A DNA stretch of 64,000 nt from Psychroserpens sp. Hel_I_66 (GTDB taxonomy: Bacteria > Bacteroidota > Bacteroidia > Flavobacteriales > Flavobacteriaceae). Both the position numbers and the translations under genes were made by a program. This document shows positions 27,023 through 36,046 of the stretch, piece by piece (position 1 is the first letter of the stretch; the number at the start of each line of letters is the position of its first letter). The stretch is from assembly GCF_000799465.1 (NCBI RefSeq), contig NZ_JUGU01000001.1:186001-250000 (forward strand). The letters are read 5' to 3'. The notes under the pieces are model-generated. The model saw nothing but the letters and a program-made list of their open reading frames with translations, had not been told where the DNA came from and made no database searches.

Positions 27023-28939
27023 ATGACAAAGCTATTCATTCAATTAAGGGATTTAATGATGGTTGCATTCGTTTTGAGTGCAACTTCATTAAACGCCCAA
27101 AGGGCAGAAACTCCAGATCATAATTATGACCTTGGAGCTAAGATTAATGAAATGACCTTAACTGTTGGAGGTATTTTAATTGTGGCAACTAATGATGGTT
27201 TGGTTGGGATCAATCCTGGAGAATCACAACCGGTTTTCAGGTTTAATGACTTCGGAAAACTAAAACCAGAAGAAACGGAGTTTGTTCCTAATTCTCCATA
27301 TATCGTTGTTTCCCAAGGTGCAGATTCTAAATTTGCAGGATTGACCAAAACCAAAAGAGCGGTCATTGATTACATCAAAGGGAAAGTGATATTTAATTCA
27401 GAAGAAAATAATTGGAATCAAATTTATACTTGTAACGTAGTGCTTCCGCAGAATAAATTAATTGTAAGTGGTATTCAAAAAGAAGGTGATAAATTTGAGA
27501 AGATGACACCTAAGGTTGCGGTTTATGATTTGGCAACAGCGAAGTTGGATTATAGTTTCTTTTTGGACAAGCCAGGTCGAGTCGGGATTGCAAAAGACTT
27601 AAGTGTAACAGGGATACCATTATTATTGAAAGATTTCATAATTATCCCAACAGCTCAAGGTTTACTTGCAAAATCACATAGTGGAGATGATTTATGGGAC
27701 ACTAAAATAAAAGGTGTCAATTGGATGGTAGCAGATGAGAGTGAAACGGAAATCTATGGTTTTGAAACAACTAACAGCGGTAAAAACACAAGAATCCATA
27801 AAATAGGTAAAGACGGAAAAGAGCTTTGGCAGGATGACCGCAAAATAAAAGGGATTGTGTCTAATTTTGAAATTCTACCAAAAGGTTTAGCTGTTGTAAG
27901 CAACAAAGGCGATGGGAGCGAAGGAGGCGTTTTTTCAACTAAAAGTGAATCTGAAATTGCTTTTTTAAGTGCAGCCACTGGAGAGGATTTATGGGAAAAA
28001 GCTCCTAAGACCAAAGGGTATGTTCAACATTTCTATATTTTAGATGACGGTATTCTCTTCGGAATTTACTCTGGCGGAATCAACAAAATTAGTTTTGAAG
28101 GAGAAACATTATTCAAAAAACCATTAAAAACGGGTGAGAATATAATGGTCATGGCAGAGTCTCCACAAGGTCTTATTTATATTACAAGTGAAGATGCAAA
28201 TATCGTTAATTTAGAAACTGGAGAGCAAGTTTGGGATAAACCTTTAAAGTATAAAAACTCTGAAGCTGTCGCATCAACTTTCGATAAAGACAACAACAGA
28301 TATCTTATTGTGGCCAATGAGACTATTTATGCAATTGATGCTTCATCTGGAAATGTAAAGGAAATTGCAGAAATTAAATTAGAAGAGAAAGAAGAGGCAA
28401 ATCATATAGAGATGAGAAATGGGAATATGTTTTTAAGTTCTTCCCAAAGTATAATGATGTTATCAAGTGATGGCAATCAAATGTTTCATGAATATTACAA
28501 ATCACCATCAAATAGCGGATTCATAAAAGCGCTATCTGGAGTAGTAGCAGTAGCATCTACAACTTTGGCCATGGCTCATTCCGCTAAAGCAGCAATGAAT
28601 AAAACAGGATTTGGGAGCTCCAATGATTTGAGAAATTATAATGATTTCGGAAAAGAAAATAAAAGAGCAGCAGATATGTTTGCATCTATTGGAGATGCTT
28701 CTTTTGCGGTACTCTCTCAACGATTTAAAGCAAGTTCTGCCACAGAGAATGCTCAATTTATATTAACTAAACTAGATGATGGAGTGGGATTAGTTAAAGT
28801 AAGTAAAGACACAGGAGCTAAAGAAAAAGAGATCATTTTAAAGGATAAAAAACCAGAATACCAAGTTGACGAATATGGTGGTTATCTCTATTATAAAGCA
28901 AATGATAAAACCATTTACGCATACAATCTTAATAATTAA
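27023..28939 (+). CDS. secreted PQQ-like beta-propeller protein
   Basis: 638 residues. The N-terminal signal peptide ends at NAQ near residue 26. Repeats with the pattern GxDLWxxK or GEQVWDK (for example SGDDLWDTKIKG near 215, TGEDLWEKAPKTKG near 320, TGEQVWDKPLKYK near 400) are blades of a PQQ-like beta-propeller. A glycine/alanine-rich helical insertion (SGVVAVASTTLAMAHSAKAA near 505) interrupts the late part. Such propellers often serve as protein-binding scaffolds rather than enzymes. It is cotranscribed with the lipoprotein upstream and ends at a terminator. Confidence 0.8.
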   Translation: MTKLFIQLRDLMMVAFVLSATSLNAQRAETPDHNYDLGAKINEMTLTVGGILIVATNDGLVGINPGESQPVFRFNDFGKLKPEETEFVPNSPYIVVSQGADSKFAGLTKTKRAVIDYIKGKVIFNSEENNWNQIYTCNVVLPQNKLIVSGIQKEGDKFEKMTPKVAVYDLATAKLDYSFFLDKPGRVGIAKDLSVTGIPLLLKDFIIIPTAQGLLAKSHSGDDLWDTKIKGVNWMVADESETEIYGFETTNSGKNTRIHKIGKDGKELWQDDRKIKGIVSNFEILPKGLAVVSNKGDGSEGGVFSTKSESEIAFLSAATGEDLWEKAPKTKGYVQHFYILDDGILFGIYSGGINKISFEGETLFKKPLKTGENIMVMAESPQGLIYITSEDANIVNLETGEQVWDKPLKYKNSEAVASTFDKDNNRYLIVANETIYAIDASSGNVKEIAEIKLEEKEEANHIEMRNGNMFLSSSQSIMMLSSDGNQMFHEYYKSPSNSGFIKALSGVVAVASTTLAMAHSAKAAMNKTGFGSSNDLRNYNDFGKENKRAADMFASIGDASFAVLSQRFKASSATENAQFILTKLDDGVGLVKVSKDTGAKEKEIILKDKKPEYQVDEYGGYLYYKANDKTIYAYNLNN

Positions 28940-28958
28940 ATCTTGTTGTTGAGATGTT

Positions 28959-28999
28959 GATTAGGCGTGATTTCTAAAGGATTACGCTTAATCTTTTTT
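28959..28999 (+). terminator. rho-independent terminator after the propeller gene
   Basis: GATTAGGCGT pairs with ACGCTTAATC (one G-U pair) and is followed by six T residues. It lies 20 bp after the stop of the beta-propeller gene and ends that operon. Confidence 0.85.
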
Positions 29000-29074
29000 A
29001 ATTGCTTCTTGTCGAAAAAAAAAGATACGAGTATCAATAAGTTATATATTAGCCATGCTATTAATCAATTTTAG

Positions 29075-29131
29075 AAAAGCATCAGTTTATTTTGTTGTCC
29101 CAAAAGGTCCATCAAATCTGATGCTTTTTTT
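29075..29131 (+). terminator. terminator in the leader of the first histidine kinase
   Basis: AAAAGCATCAG (29075-29085) pairs perfectly with CTGATGCTTTT (29118-29128) and is followed by a T-run to 29131, only 11 nt before the kinase ATG at 29142. The previous operon already has its own terminator at 28959-28999, so this one must end a separate short transcript or act as an attenuator for the kinase gene. Confidence 0.8.
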
Positions 29132-29141
29132 GTACTCAAAA

Positions 29142-31088
29142 ATGAAAAATTTTTCACTTTCCCTCAGTCTTTGTTTTATTACCTTTTTTTGTAACTCTCA
29201 AAATTTAGATAGTTTATATATTTCAGCAAAGGACATCAAAAATGACTCTGTAAAATTGAGGATGTATAATAAGATTGCGTTTTCATATATCTTTAATGAT
29301 ACCGATAAAGCAATAAAAGTTATTAAAGAGGGTAAAAGTTTAGCTAATGCTGCAAATTTCAATTTTGGTGTAACAGAGCTTACCAATACACATGGTATTT
29401 ATATGGATGTTATGGGTAAACCAGATTCTGCCAGTTATTATTTTGAGAAGGCGTTAAAGTTGAGTCGCGATAATGGATTTAAAAATATAGAATCTATGTG
29501 CGTCAATAATTTGGGGATGTTCAATTGGAATATCGGCAATTACGATAAAGCACTAGATTACTTTTTTCAGTCCCTTAAAATGAATGAAGACGTCAATGAC
29601 GAAAAATCAACAGGGTCGTCATTAAATAATATTGGTTTGATCTACCAAGAAATGAATCTTAACGAGAAAGCTTTAAAGTATCACGAAAAAGCGTTGAAGG
29701 TTCGCGAGAAATATAATTTGGAGAACGATCAAATAGCCTCTTTAAATAATATTGGGATCAATCTAAAAGATTTAGGACGAACCAACGACGCAATTTCATT
29801 TTATAAAAAAGGAATCGCGTTAGCGCAAAAAAACAACAACATCATAGATTATTACAGAATTTTAGATAACCTCGCCAACGCCTATCATGAAAACGACAAC
29901 ATAGATTTAGCGCTTGAAACCTATCTCAAAGCTTTGGAAAGACCAAAAGATTATGAGGTAGATAAGCAAAGTTTATTATCTGCTTATAACAATATAGCTG
30001 TACTTTATAATCAAATGGAAGATCCAAAAACAGCTCTAAATTATTCTAAAAAAGGATTTGAACTAGTTAAGAAATTCCCAGAAATACATCTCAAGGCAGC
30101 AGATTTAAATCTCACAACTGCAGAGAGCTACTACATGCTTAAAGATTTTGCAAATGCCAGAAAACACAAGCAAGAATTTATAGCTTTAAAAGATTCTATT
30201 TTTTCTGAAAGCAATGCCAAAGCAATTGCCAATCTGGAAATTAAATATGAAACCGAGAAAAAGGAGAAAGAAATTTTGGTGCAAAGAGCAGTGTTGGCAG
30301 AACAAAAGTTGACAATTCAAAAGCGTGATTATCAAATTTATGGTTTAATTGGTTTGGCACTTATTTTAGGGCTAATTGGTTATTTGTTCTATAACCAGCA
30401 GAAATTAAAAAACAAACAGCTTCAAAAAGAAAATGAATTAAAGGATGCACTTATAAAAATAGAAACACAAAACCATTTGCAAGAACAGCGCTTGAGAATA
30501 AGTCGCGATTTGCACGATAATATTGGTGCCCAACTTACCTTTATCATATCTTCAATTGATAATTTAAAATACGGTTTTGATATCAAAGATCCAAAACTTA
30601 CGGACAAACTAGAAACAATAAGTGCATTTACAACAGCAACAATTTACGAGCTTCGCGATACCATTTGGGCAATGAACAAAACCGAAATTGAGCTAGAGGA
30701 CCTACAATCCAGAATTTCTAATTTTATTGATAAAGCAAATCTTGCTGCAGAGGGTGTCAACTTCAAGTTTACGACAAATACTTCGGAAATTGAAAATCTC
30801 AAATTCTCGTCTGTAGAAGGGATGAACATCTATCGCATTATCCAGGAAAGTATTAACAATGCCTTGAAATATTCCGAAGCAAAACACATTATTGTTGATT
30901 TCACACGCAACGATGCAAGAGATGAACTTTTGTGCACCATAACAGACGATGGTAAAGGGTTTGATGTAGAGCATACATTTTCTGGAAATGGTATCAACAA
31001 CATGAAAAAACGTGCGAGGGATATTGGGGCAGACCTAAAAATTATATCAAATTCTACGATTGGCACTAAAGTGGTCTTAAAGGTTTGA
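29142..31088 (+). CDS. TPR-containing sensor histidine kinase (HisKA_3), first copy
   Basis: The frame opens upstream at 29055, but the ATG at 29142 starts a normal signal peptide (MKNFSLSLSLCFITFFCNSQ) and is preferred, giving 648 residues. About six tetratricopeptide repeats fill the periplasmic part (for example DKALDYFFQSLKMNE). A membrane helix (YGLIGLALILGLIGYLFYN) and a linker lead to a HisKA_3 domain with phospho-acceptor His458 in RDLHDNIGAQL, then an HATPase_c domain (NIYRIIQESINNALKYSEA, DDGKGFD). It is the first of two tandem paralogous kinases that share one response regulator. A terminator-like hairpin sits in its leader. Confidence 0.92.
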   Translation: MKNFSLSLSLCFITFFCNSQNLDSLYISAKDIKNDSVKLRMYNKIAFSYIFNDTDKAIKVIKEGKSLANAANFNFGVTELTNTHGIYMDVMGKPDSASYYFEKALKLSRDNGFKNIESMCVNNLGMFNWNIGNYDKALDYFFQSLKMNEDVNDEKSTGSSLNNIGLIYQEMNLNEKALKYHEKALKVREKYNLENDQIASLNNIGINLKDLGRTNDAISFYKKGIALAQKNNNIIDYYRILDNLANAYHENDNIDLALETYLKALERPKDYEVDKQSLLSAYNNIAVLYNQMEDPKTALNYSKKGFELVKKFPEIHLKAADLNLTTAESYYMLKDFANARKHKQEFIALKDSIFSESNAKAIANLEIKYETEKKEKEILVQRAVLAEQKLTIQKRDYQIYGLIGLALILGLIGYLFYNQQKLKNKQLQKENELKDALIKIETQNHLQEQRLRISRDLHDNIGAQLTFIISSIDNLKYGFDIKDPKLTDKLETISAFTTATIYELRDTIWAMNKTEIELEDLQSRISNFIDKANLAAEGVNFKFTTNTSEIENLKFSSVEGMNIYRIIQESINNALKYSEAKHIIVDFTRNDARDELLCTITDDGKGFDVEHTFSGNGINNMKKRARDIGADLKIISNSTIGTKVVLKV

Positions 31089-31140
31089 AAGTCTGGTTCA
31101 TTAAAAAACAGTATCTTAACTTTCCTTTAATTGATTAATA

Positions 31141-33024
31141 ATGAAACGTCTATATTTTAGCTTTATATTCATTTTTTTAACGTGCTATGGCTTTTCCCAA
31201 AATTCTGCATTGGATCTAAATCTTTCTGCCATGGAAATCTATAAATCAGATCCCAATCAAGCTTTGGATCTCTTGGATGAAGGTTTAAAAATTTCCGAAG
31301 AAAAAAAAGATAAAAACCTTATAGCCAGATCAAAAAATAACATTGGAATTGTATATCGCGATCTTGGTAGATTTGAAGAGGCTAAAATATTATCTCAAGA
31401 AGCCTTATTGGTAAATGACTCGCTTATTCTCGCTTCAGCGTATAACAATATTGGAGTAGTGAATAGAAATTTGGGACTTTACGACGAAGCTTTAACAAGT
31501 TATTTAAAAGCCTTGAGAATTTATGAAGCTAAGGGAATGAACAGTCAAATTGCCACAACTCACAATGCTATTGGATTGGTTTATAGTTATAATGGCATTA
31601 ATAATAAAGCTATTGAATACCATTTAAAAGCAAAAACAGTATTTGAGAAATTAGATAATAAAAAAGGCATTTCTGAGGTGTATAATAATATTGCGATTAT
31701 TTATGCCAATGAAGGTGACTTAGAGAAAGCATTAAATTATTTTAAATATTCGCTGGAAATAGAAGAAGGTCTAAATGATAAAAAAGGCATTGCAGAATCT
31801 TTAAATAATGTTGGTGCGGTTTACTATTATATGGAAAGCGTAGATTCTGCTCTAGTGTATTTTAAAAAATCTGCAACTTTAGAAAAATCTATTGGAAATC
31901 TCGCTGGACTAGCTGCAAGCTATAACAATATCGCAGATGTTCTTTTATCTAGCGGAAACATCGATAATTCTAAAACCTTTATCGATAGTGCTTATTACTA
32001 TGCAAATAACTCAAAGGTTTCTGTAGATATTGAGACAGCGTTAGCGAACTATTCGGCTTATTACGAATCTAAGAACGATCTAGAAAAAGCAATTTCCTAC
32101 CACAAACAATTAGCAAAATTTAAGGATAGTACTTTAAATATTGAGACTAATGAAAAAATAGCAACGCTTGAAATTAGTTATCAAACAGAAAAAAAAGAGA
32201 AAGAAATTTTATCGCAAAGAGCAGATTTAGCAGAGAAAGAACTAAGTCTCAACAAAAAGAACACACAATTGTTAGGTTTAATTATACTAGCTGTTTTGCT
32301 CGTTGCCATTGGTTATTTGTTCTACAACCAGCAACGTCTTAAAAACCGTCAATTGCAAAAAGAAAACGAACTTAAGGATGCCCTTATAAAAATAGAAACC
32401 CAAAATCATTTGCAAGAGCAGCGTTTGAGAATTAGTCGTGATTTACACGATAATATTGGCGCACAACTAACTTTTATCATTTCATCAATAGATAATTTAA
32501 AATATGGTTTTGATATAAAAGATCATAAATTAACCAACAAATTAGATACTATTAGTGAATTTACAACCTCTACTATTTATGAATTGCGAGACACCATTTG
32601 GGCAATGAACAAAACCGAAATATCTCTCGAGGACCTCCAATCAAGAGTTTCAAATTTTATTGATAAAGCAAACCTCGCAGCCGATGGTGTTGACTTTGAT
32701 TTTACATCAAATACTACGGAAATTGGAAACCTCAAATTCTCCTCTGTTCAAGGGATGAACATCTATCGCATTATCCAGGAAAGTATCAATAACGCTTTAA
32801 AATATTCCGAAGCAAAACACATTAAGGTTGTTTTTTCTTCGGAAGAAAATACACTCATCTTTAAAATTATAGATGATGGTAAAGGGTTTGATGTCGAGAC
32901 TGCCACGATGGGCAATGGTATAAATAATATGAAAAAGAGAGCTTATGATATTGGTGCAAACCTGGATGTGAAATCTAAAATTAATCAAGGTTCTCATATA
33001 GTTTTAAAATTAAGTCATTCATAA
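31141..33024 (+). CDS. TPR-containing sensor histidine kinase (HisKA_3), second copy
   Basis: 627 residues with the same plan as the preceding gene: signal peptide ending FSQ, TPR array (for example KALNYFKYSLEIEE), membrane helix (LLGLIILAVLLVAIGYLFYN), HisKA_3 with His436 in RDLHDNIGAQL, and an intact HATPase domain (DDGKGFDVE, GNGINNMKKRA). The kinase halves of the two genes are nearly identical over the dimerisation region (about residues 405-475 here), whereas the TPR halves differ clearly. This suggests duplication with sensor divergence, or gene conversion of the core. It is followed after 67 bp by the response regulator gene. Confidence 0.92.
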   Translation: MKRLYFSFIFIFLTCYGFSQNSALDLNLSAMEIYKSDPNQALDLLDEGLKISEEKKDKNLIARSKNNIGIVYRDLGRFEEAKILSQEALLVNDSLILASAYNNIGVVNRNLGLYDEALTSYLKALRIYEAKGMNSQIATTHNAIGLVYSYNGINNKAIEYHLKAKTVFEKLDNKKGISEVYNNIAIIYANEGDLEKALNYFKYSLEIEEGLNDKKGIAESLNNVGAVYYYMESVDSALVYFKKSATLEKSIGNLAGLAASYNNIADVLLSSGNIDNSKTFIDSAYYYANNSKVSVDIETALANYSAYYESKNDLEKAISYHKQLAKFKDSTLNIETNEKIATLEISYQTEKKEKEILSQRADLAEKELSLNKKNTQLLGLIILAVLLVAIGYLFYNQQRLKNRQLQKENELKDALIKIETQNHLQEQRLRISRDLHDNIGAQLTFIISSIDNLKYGFDIKDHKLTNKLDTISEFTTSTIYELRDTIWAMNKTEISLEDLQSRVSNFIDKANLAADGVDFDFTSNTTEIGNLKFSSVQGMNIYRIIQESINNALKYSEAKHIKVVFSSEENTLIFKIIDDGKGFDVETATMGNGINNMKKRAYDIGANLDVKSKINQGSHIVLKLSHS

Positions 33025-33025
33025 A

Positions 33026-33043
33026 ATACGACAAATGGCGTAT
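33026..33043. promoter_or_regulatory. 18-bp site before the response regulator gene
   Basis: ATACGACAAATGGCGTAT lies 49 bp upstream of the regulator ATG and is the near-identical counterpart of the site at 26392-26409. The imperfect dyad symmetry suits a dimeric LuxR-type regulator, so autoregulation is plausible. Confidence 0.6.
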
Positions 33044-33091
33044 GTCAAGACCATTAGATTTTAGGTATCTTTAAAATGTAAAAAACGAACA

Positions 33092-33742
33092 ATGCAAATT
33101 AAAATAGCGATAGTAGACGATAATTCTTTTTTAATAAATACCGTAAAGGAAAAACTATCCTTTTTTGATGATTTCGTTATAAAACTTACCGCTGTTAATG
33201 GATCTGATTTAATAACCCAAATAGAAAACAATCATAATCTGGATTTGATTTTAATGGATATTGAGATGCCAATTCTCAATGGTATTGAAACGACTGAGAT
33301 TATAAAACAAAAATATCCGCATATTAAAATAATAATGCTCACTGTTTTTGATAACGATGAGAATATTTTCAATGCGATAAAGGCAGGAGCCGATGGTTAT
33401 CTACTAAAGGAAATCAATGCAAAAGATCTTCACGATGGCATCGTAGAAACCTTAAACGGTGGAGCAGCAATGAACCCATCAATAGCACTAAAAACATTAA
33501 AATTACTTCGGAATCCTTTGATTGTAGAAAACGAAAATGATAAAGAGGATATTCAGTTGACAAATAGAGAGACTGAAGTTTTAGAGCATTTAAGTAAAGG
33601 GCTAAACTATGTGCAGATTGCTGAAAACCTTATAGTTTCTAAAGGCACAGTAAGAAAGCATATAGAAAATATCTACCGTAAATTACAAGTGCATAACAAA
33701 TTGGAAGCTGTGCAAAAGGCACGCAAAAACAATCTTATTTAA
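33092..33742 (+). CDS. NarL/FixJ-family response regulator
   Basis: 216 residues. The receiver domain has the acidic pair DD (residues 9-10), phospho-acceptor Asp56 in LILMDIEMP, the switch Thr in MLTVFDN and Lys in YLLKE. The C-terminal LuxR helix-turn-helix is complete (LTNRETEVLEHLSKGLNYVQ near 151, then SKGTVRKHIENIYRKL). It is the only regulator beside two kinases of the HisKA_3 type, the usual partners of this class. The last 8 bp overlap the convergent coaD gene. Confidence 0.95.
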   Translation: MQIKIAIVDDNSFLINTVKEKLSFFDDFVIKLTAVNGSDLITQIENNHNLDLILMDIEMPILNGIETTEIIKQKYPHIKIIMLTVFDNDENIFNAIKAGADGYLLKEINAKDLHDGIVETLNGGAAMNPSIALKTLKLLRNPLIVENENDKEDIQLTNRETEVLEHLSKGLNYVQIAENLIVSKGTVRKHIENIYRKLQVHNKLEAVQKARKNNLI

Positions 33743-34190
33743 CCCGCACACTTTTGGGTACAAGCTTGGTATAATCTCCATGATTTCTAATTACATCCCT
33801 TACAATTGAAGACGACATGTAAGACGTTCTCGCTGCAGTTAATAAGAACACGGTTTCTATTGGGGCAAGGTCTCTATTGGTATGTGCAATGGCTTTTTCG
33901 AATTCAAAATCTGCAGGATTACGTAAACCTCTCAAAATAAAATCGACGTTGTTTTTTTGACAAAACTCTACAGTTAAACCTTTGTAAGTAACGACACTTA
34001 CTTTTGGTTCATCTTTAAAAGCGTCCTCAATGAATTTTTTTCGCTCTTCAAGTGAGAACATGTATTTTTTTTCGGCATTGACACCAATAGCAACGATAAC
34101 TTCATCAAAGAGTTTAACACTGCGTTTTATAATATCTTCGTGGCCTAAAGTGATGGGATCAAACGATCCTGGGAATACTGCTTTTTTCAT
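33735..34190 (-). CDS. coaD: phosphopantetheine adenylyltransferase
   Basis: Catalyses the penultimate step of coenzyme A synthesis, making dephospho-CoA. The frame opens at 34214, but the ATG at 34190 starts the canonical MKKAVFPGSFDPITLGH, so 151 residues are likely, a normal size. The nucleotidyl-transferase motif GSFDPITLGH (T/HxGH) and the C-terminal SSSIVRDV motif are present. It overlaps the convergent regulator gene by 8 bp. The sequence just 5' of the ATG (34191-34207) is a small palindrome. Confidence 0.96.
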   Translation of the reverse strand: MKKAVFPGSFDPITLGHEDIIKRSVKLFDEVIVAIGVNAEKKYMFSLEERKKFIEDAFKDEPKVSVVTYKGLTVEFCQKNNVDFILRGLRNPADFEFEKAIAHTNRDLAPIETVFLLTAARTSYMSSSIVRDVIRNHGDYTKLVPKSVRVK

Positions 34191-34207
34191 CGACAAATTT
34201 TTTGTCG

Positions 34208-34225
34208 TTCCCATATCAATGGGAA
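34208..34225. repeat. short palindrome between ddl and coaD
   Basis: TTCCCAT and ATGGGAA flank ATCA, followed by TCTATTATTAATAG. It belongs to the same family of short, differently sequenced palindromes seen at gene ends in this window. Confidence 0.55.
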
Positions 34226-34256
34226 TCTATTATTAATAGTTAAAGATAATTATAAT

Positions 34257-35231
34257 TTATTGGAGAGCAGACTCAATCGCATTCTCAAATAATTCACTCA
34301 TGCTAATGCCAGCTTTTGCAGCTTGTTGAGGCAAAATGCTCGCTTTTGTTAAACCAGGAACGGTATTGACTTCTAAAAGATGAGGTTCTCCATCTTTAAA
34401 GATGTATTCACTTCTGCTAAATCCTTTTAATTTTAGAACTTTGTATACTTTTTTGGCAAGTGCTCTTACTTGTTCTGCTTTGTCCTCATCAATTCTTGCA
34501 GGTGTGATTTCTTGTGATTTCCCCAAGTATTTTGCTTCGTAATCAAAGAAGTCGTTTTCTGAGACGATTTCAGTAAGCGGTAAAACTAAGATATCATGTT
34601 TGTAGTTTATAACGCCAACGGAAACTTCTGTGCCATCTAAAAAGGATTCAATGATAACTTCATCGTCTTCTTTAAATGCAACGTCGAGTGCATTTTGTAG
34701 TTCCTCTTTTTTGTATACTTTGCTAATTCCAAAGCTACTGCCTGCGCGATTGGCTTTTACAAAACAGGGTAAGCCTACTTTCTCAACAATGGCATTTTCA
34801 TCGATTTCATCGCCCAAATTGACATAAAAGGATTGTGCGGTTTTTATATCGTAAGGCTTTAAAGCACTCAAGCAGTCACGCTTGTTGAAGGTCAATGCAG
34901 CCTGGTACATGTTGCAACTTGTGTGCGCAATACCCAACAACTCAAAATAGCCTTGCATCAAACCATCTTCGCCAGGCGACCCATGAATGGCATTGAACAC
35001 ACAGTCAAAATAAATTCTGGTTTCATTCACGCGAACTGAAAAATCATTTTTATCTATTGGGAATTCCTCGTCCATATCATTAACAAACACCCATTTGTTT
35101 TTAAAAATGTGAATGCGGTACGTATTGTATTTTGATTGGTCTAAAGTATCATAGACCACTTGACCGCTTTTTAATGAGATTTCATATTCGCTAGAATAGC
35201 CTCCCATAATGATGGCAATATTTTTTTTCAT
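34257..35231 (-). CDS. ddl: D-alanine--D-alanine ligase
   Basis: ATP-grasp ligase that makes the D-Ala-D-Ala dipeptide for peptidoglycan. The 324 residues begin with the family signature KNIAIIMGGYSSEYEISLKS. HGSPGEDGLMQGYFELLG lies near 84, the ATP-grasp core FVKANRAGSSFGISKV near 157, and the C-terminal Mg-binding region LLEVNTVPGLTKASILPQQA near 287. It precedes coaD on the minus strand, with a small palindrome between them. The divergent PASTA-protein gene starts 253 bp away. Confidence 0.97.
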   Translation of the reverse strand: MKKNIAIIMGGYSSEYEISLKSGQVVYDTLDQSKYNTYRIHIFKNKWVFVNDMDEEFPIDKNDFSVRVNETRIYFDCVFNAIHGSPGEDGLMQGYFELLGIAHTSCNMYQAALTFNKRDCLSALKPYDIKTAQSFYVNLGDEIDENAIVEKVGLPCFVKANRAGSSFGISKVYKKEELQNALDVAFKEDDEVIIESFLDGTEVSVGVINYKHDILVLPLTEIVSENDFFDYEAKYLGKSQEITPARIDEDKAEQVRALAKKVYKVLKLKGFSRSEYIFKDGEPHLLEVNTVPGLTKASILPQQAAKAGISMSELFENAIESALQ

Positions 35232-35236
35232 ACTAT

Positions 35237-35254
35237 TTCCTGTTTGAGCAGGAA
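35237..35254. repeat. short palindrome upstream of ddl
   Basis: TTCCTG and CAGGAA flank TTTGAG, followed by TCTC, as in the other dispersed palindromes (TTCCTGCCTTCACAGGAA at 38214-38231). It lies directly 5' of the ddl start codon on the minus strand, so it would form a hairpin in the mRNA leader. Confidence 0.6.
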
Positions 35255-35484
35255 TCTCTTTTTAGTTAGACTCAAATACGTTGTAAAGGTATTTTTAGGA
35301 TTTATTTCAAAATTTTTGTGTGTTCCAATTTCCGAAGAAAAGGTAATGGTTATTTACTTTTAATCAAAAACCAACAATAATGATGTACTGTTAACAGTTA
35401 AGCTAAAATACCAAATAAAGCCCTAATAAAAACCCTTTCGTTTTTATATATTTGTCGGTAAGTTAAATTTATGCATTCGATATA

Positions 35485-36045
35485 ATGAGTCTAGTTCAAT
35501 TTCTTAAGAGTAAAACGTTTTTTAAACATTTAGGGTTAGCCATTGTTGCGTTATTAGTTATCGTATTTTTAACAATGCGCTATTTGAGTTGGACGACAAA
35601 TCATGGTGAATTTATTAAAGTACCAGATTTAAAAGGTAAATCTCTTGCGACTGTACAGATTGAATTAGATGATAACGATTTGGTGATGGAGATTCAGGAT
35701 TCTGCGAATTATAATCCAAAATATCCAAAATTTTCTGTGATTGAGCAATACCCAAATGCAGGTTCACAGGTTAAGGAAAACAGAAAAATCTATCTCACTT
35801 TAAATCCATCTGGATATAGAAAAGTAGCAGTCCCAAATATTGTACGTCGTACCTTTAGACAAGCAAAACCTACATTAGAAACCTTAGGTTTTGAAGTTGG
35901 AAAAGTAACGTATGTTGATGATATTGGTAAAGATGAGGTCATCGCTATAAAATTTAATGGAGAGACCATTAAAGAAGGTGATATGCTGCCACTAACTTCA
36001 AAAATTGATGTCGTTTTAGGAAACGGAAACAAAGGATCAAACTAA
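35485..36045 (+). CDS. PASTA-domain membrane protein
   Basis: 186 residues. A short cytosolic start is followed by a membrane helix (LGLAIVALLVIVFLTM, about 16-31) and then at least two PASTA domains (IKVPDLKGKSLATVQIELDD near 41; VAVPNIVRRTFRQAKPTLET near 114). PASTA domains usually sense peptidoglycan or beta-lactams in Ser/Thr kinases and PBPs, but no kinase domain is attached here. It is encoded 1 bp before rluD, an arrangement common in flavobacteria, and sits near ddl. A cell-wall link is plausible, not proven. Confidence 0.9.
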   Translation: MSLVQFLKSKTFFKHLGLAIVALLVIVFLTMRYLSWTTNHGEFIKVPDLKGKSLATVQIELDDNDLVMEIQDSANYNPKYPKFSVIEQYPNAGSQVKENRKIYLTLNPSGYRKVAVPNIVRRTFRQAKPTLETLGFEVGKVTYVDDIGKDEVIAIKFNGETIKEGDMLPLTSKIDVVLGNGNKGSN

Positions 36046-36046
36046 A

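Noticed and set aside
34191..34207. CGACAAATTTTTTGTCG before coaD as a third site for the NarL-type regulator
   Set aside because: Only the outer CGACAAA part resembles the 18-bp sites, the spacing differs, and it abuts the start codon, so I treat it as a chance small palindrome.
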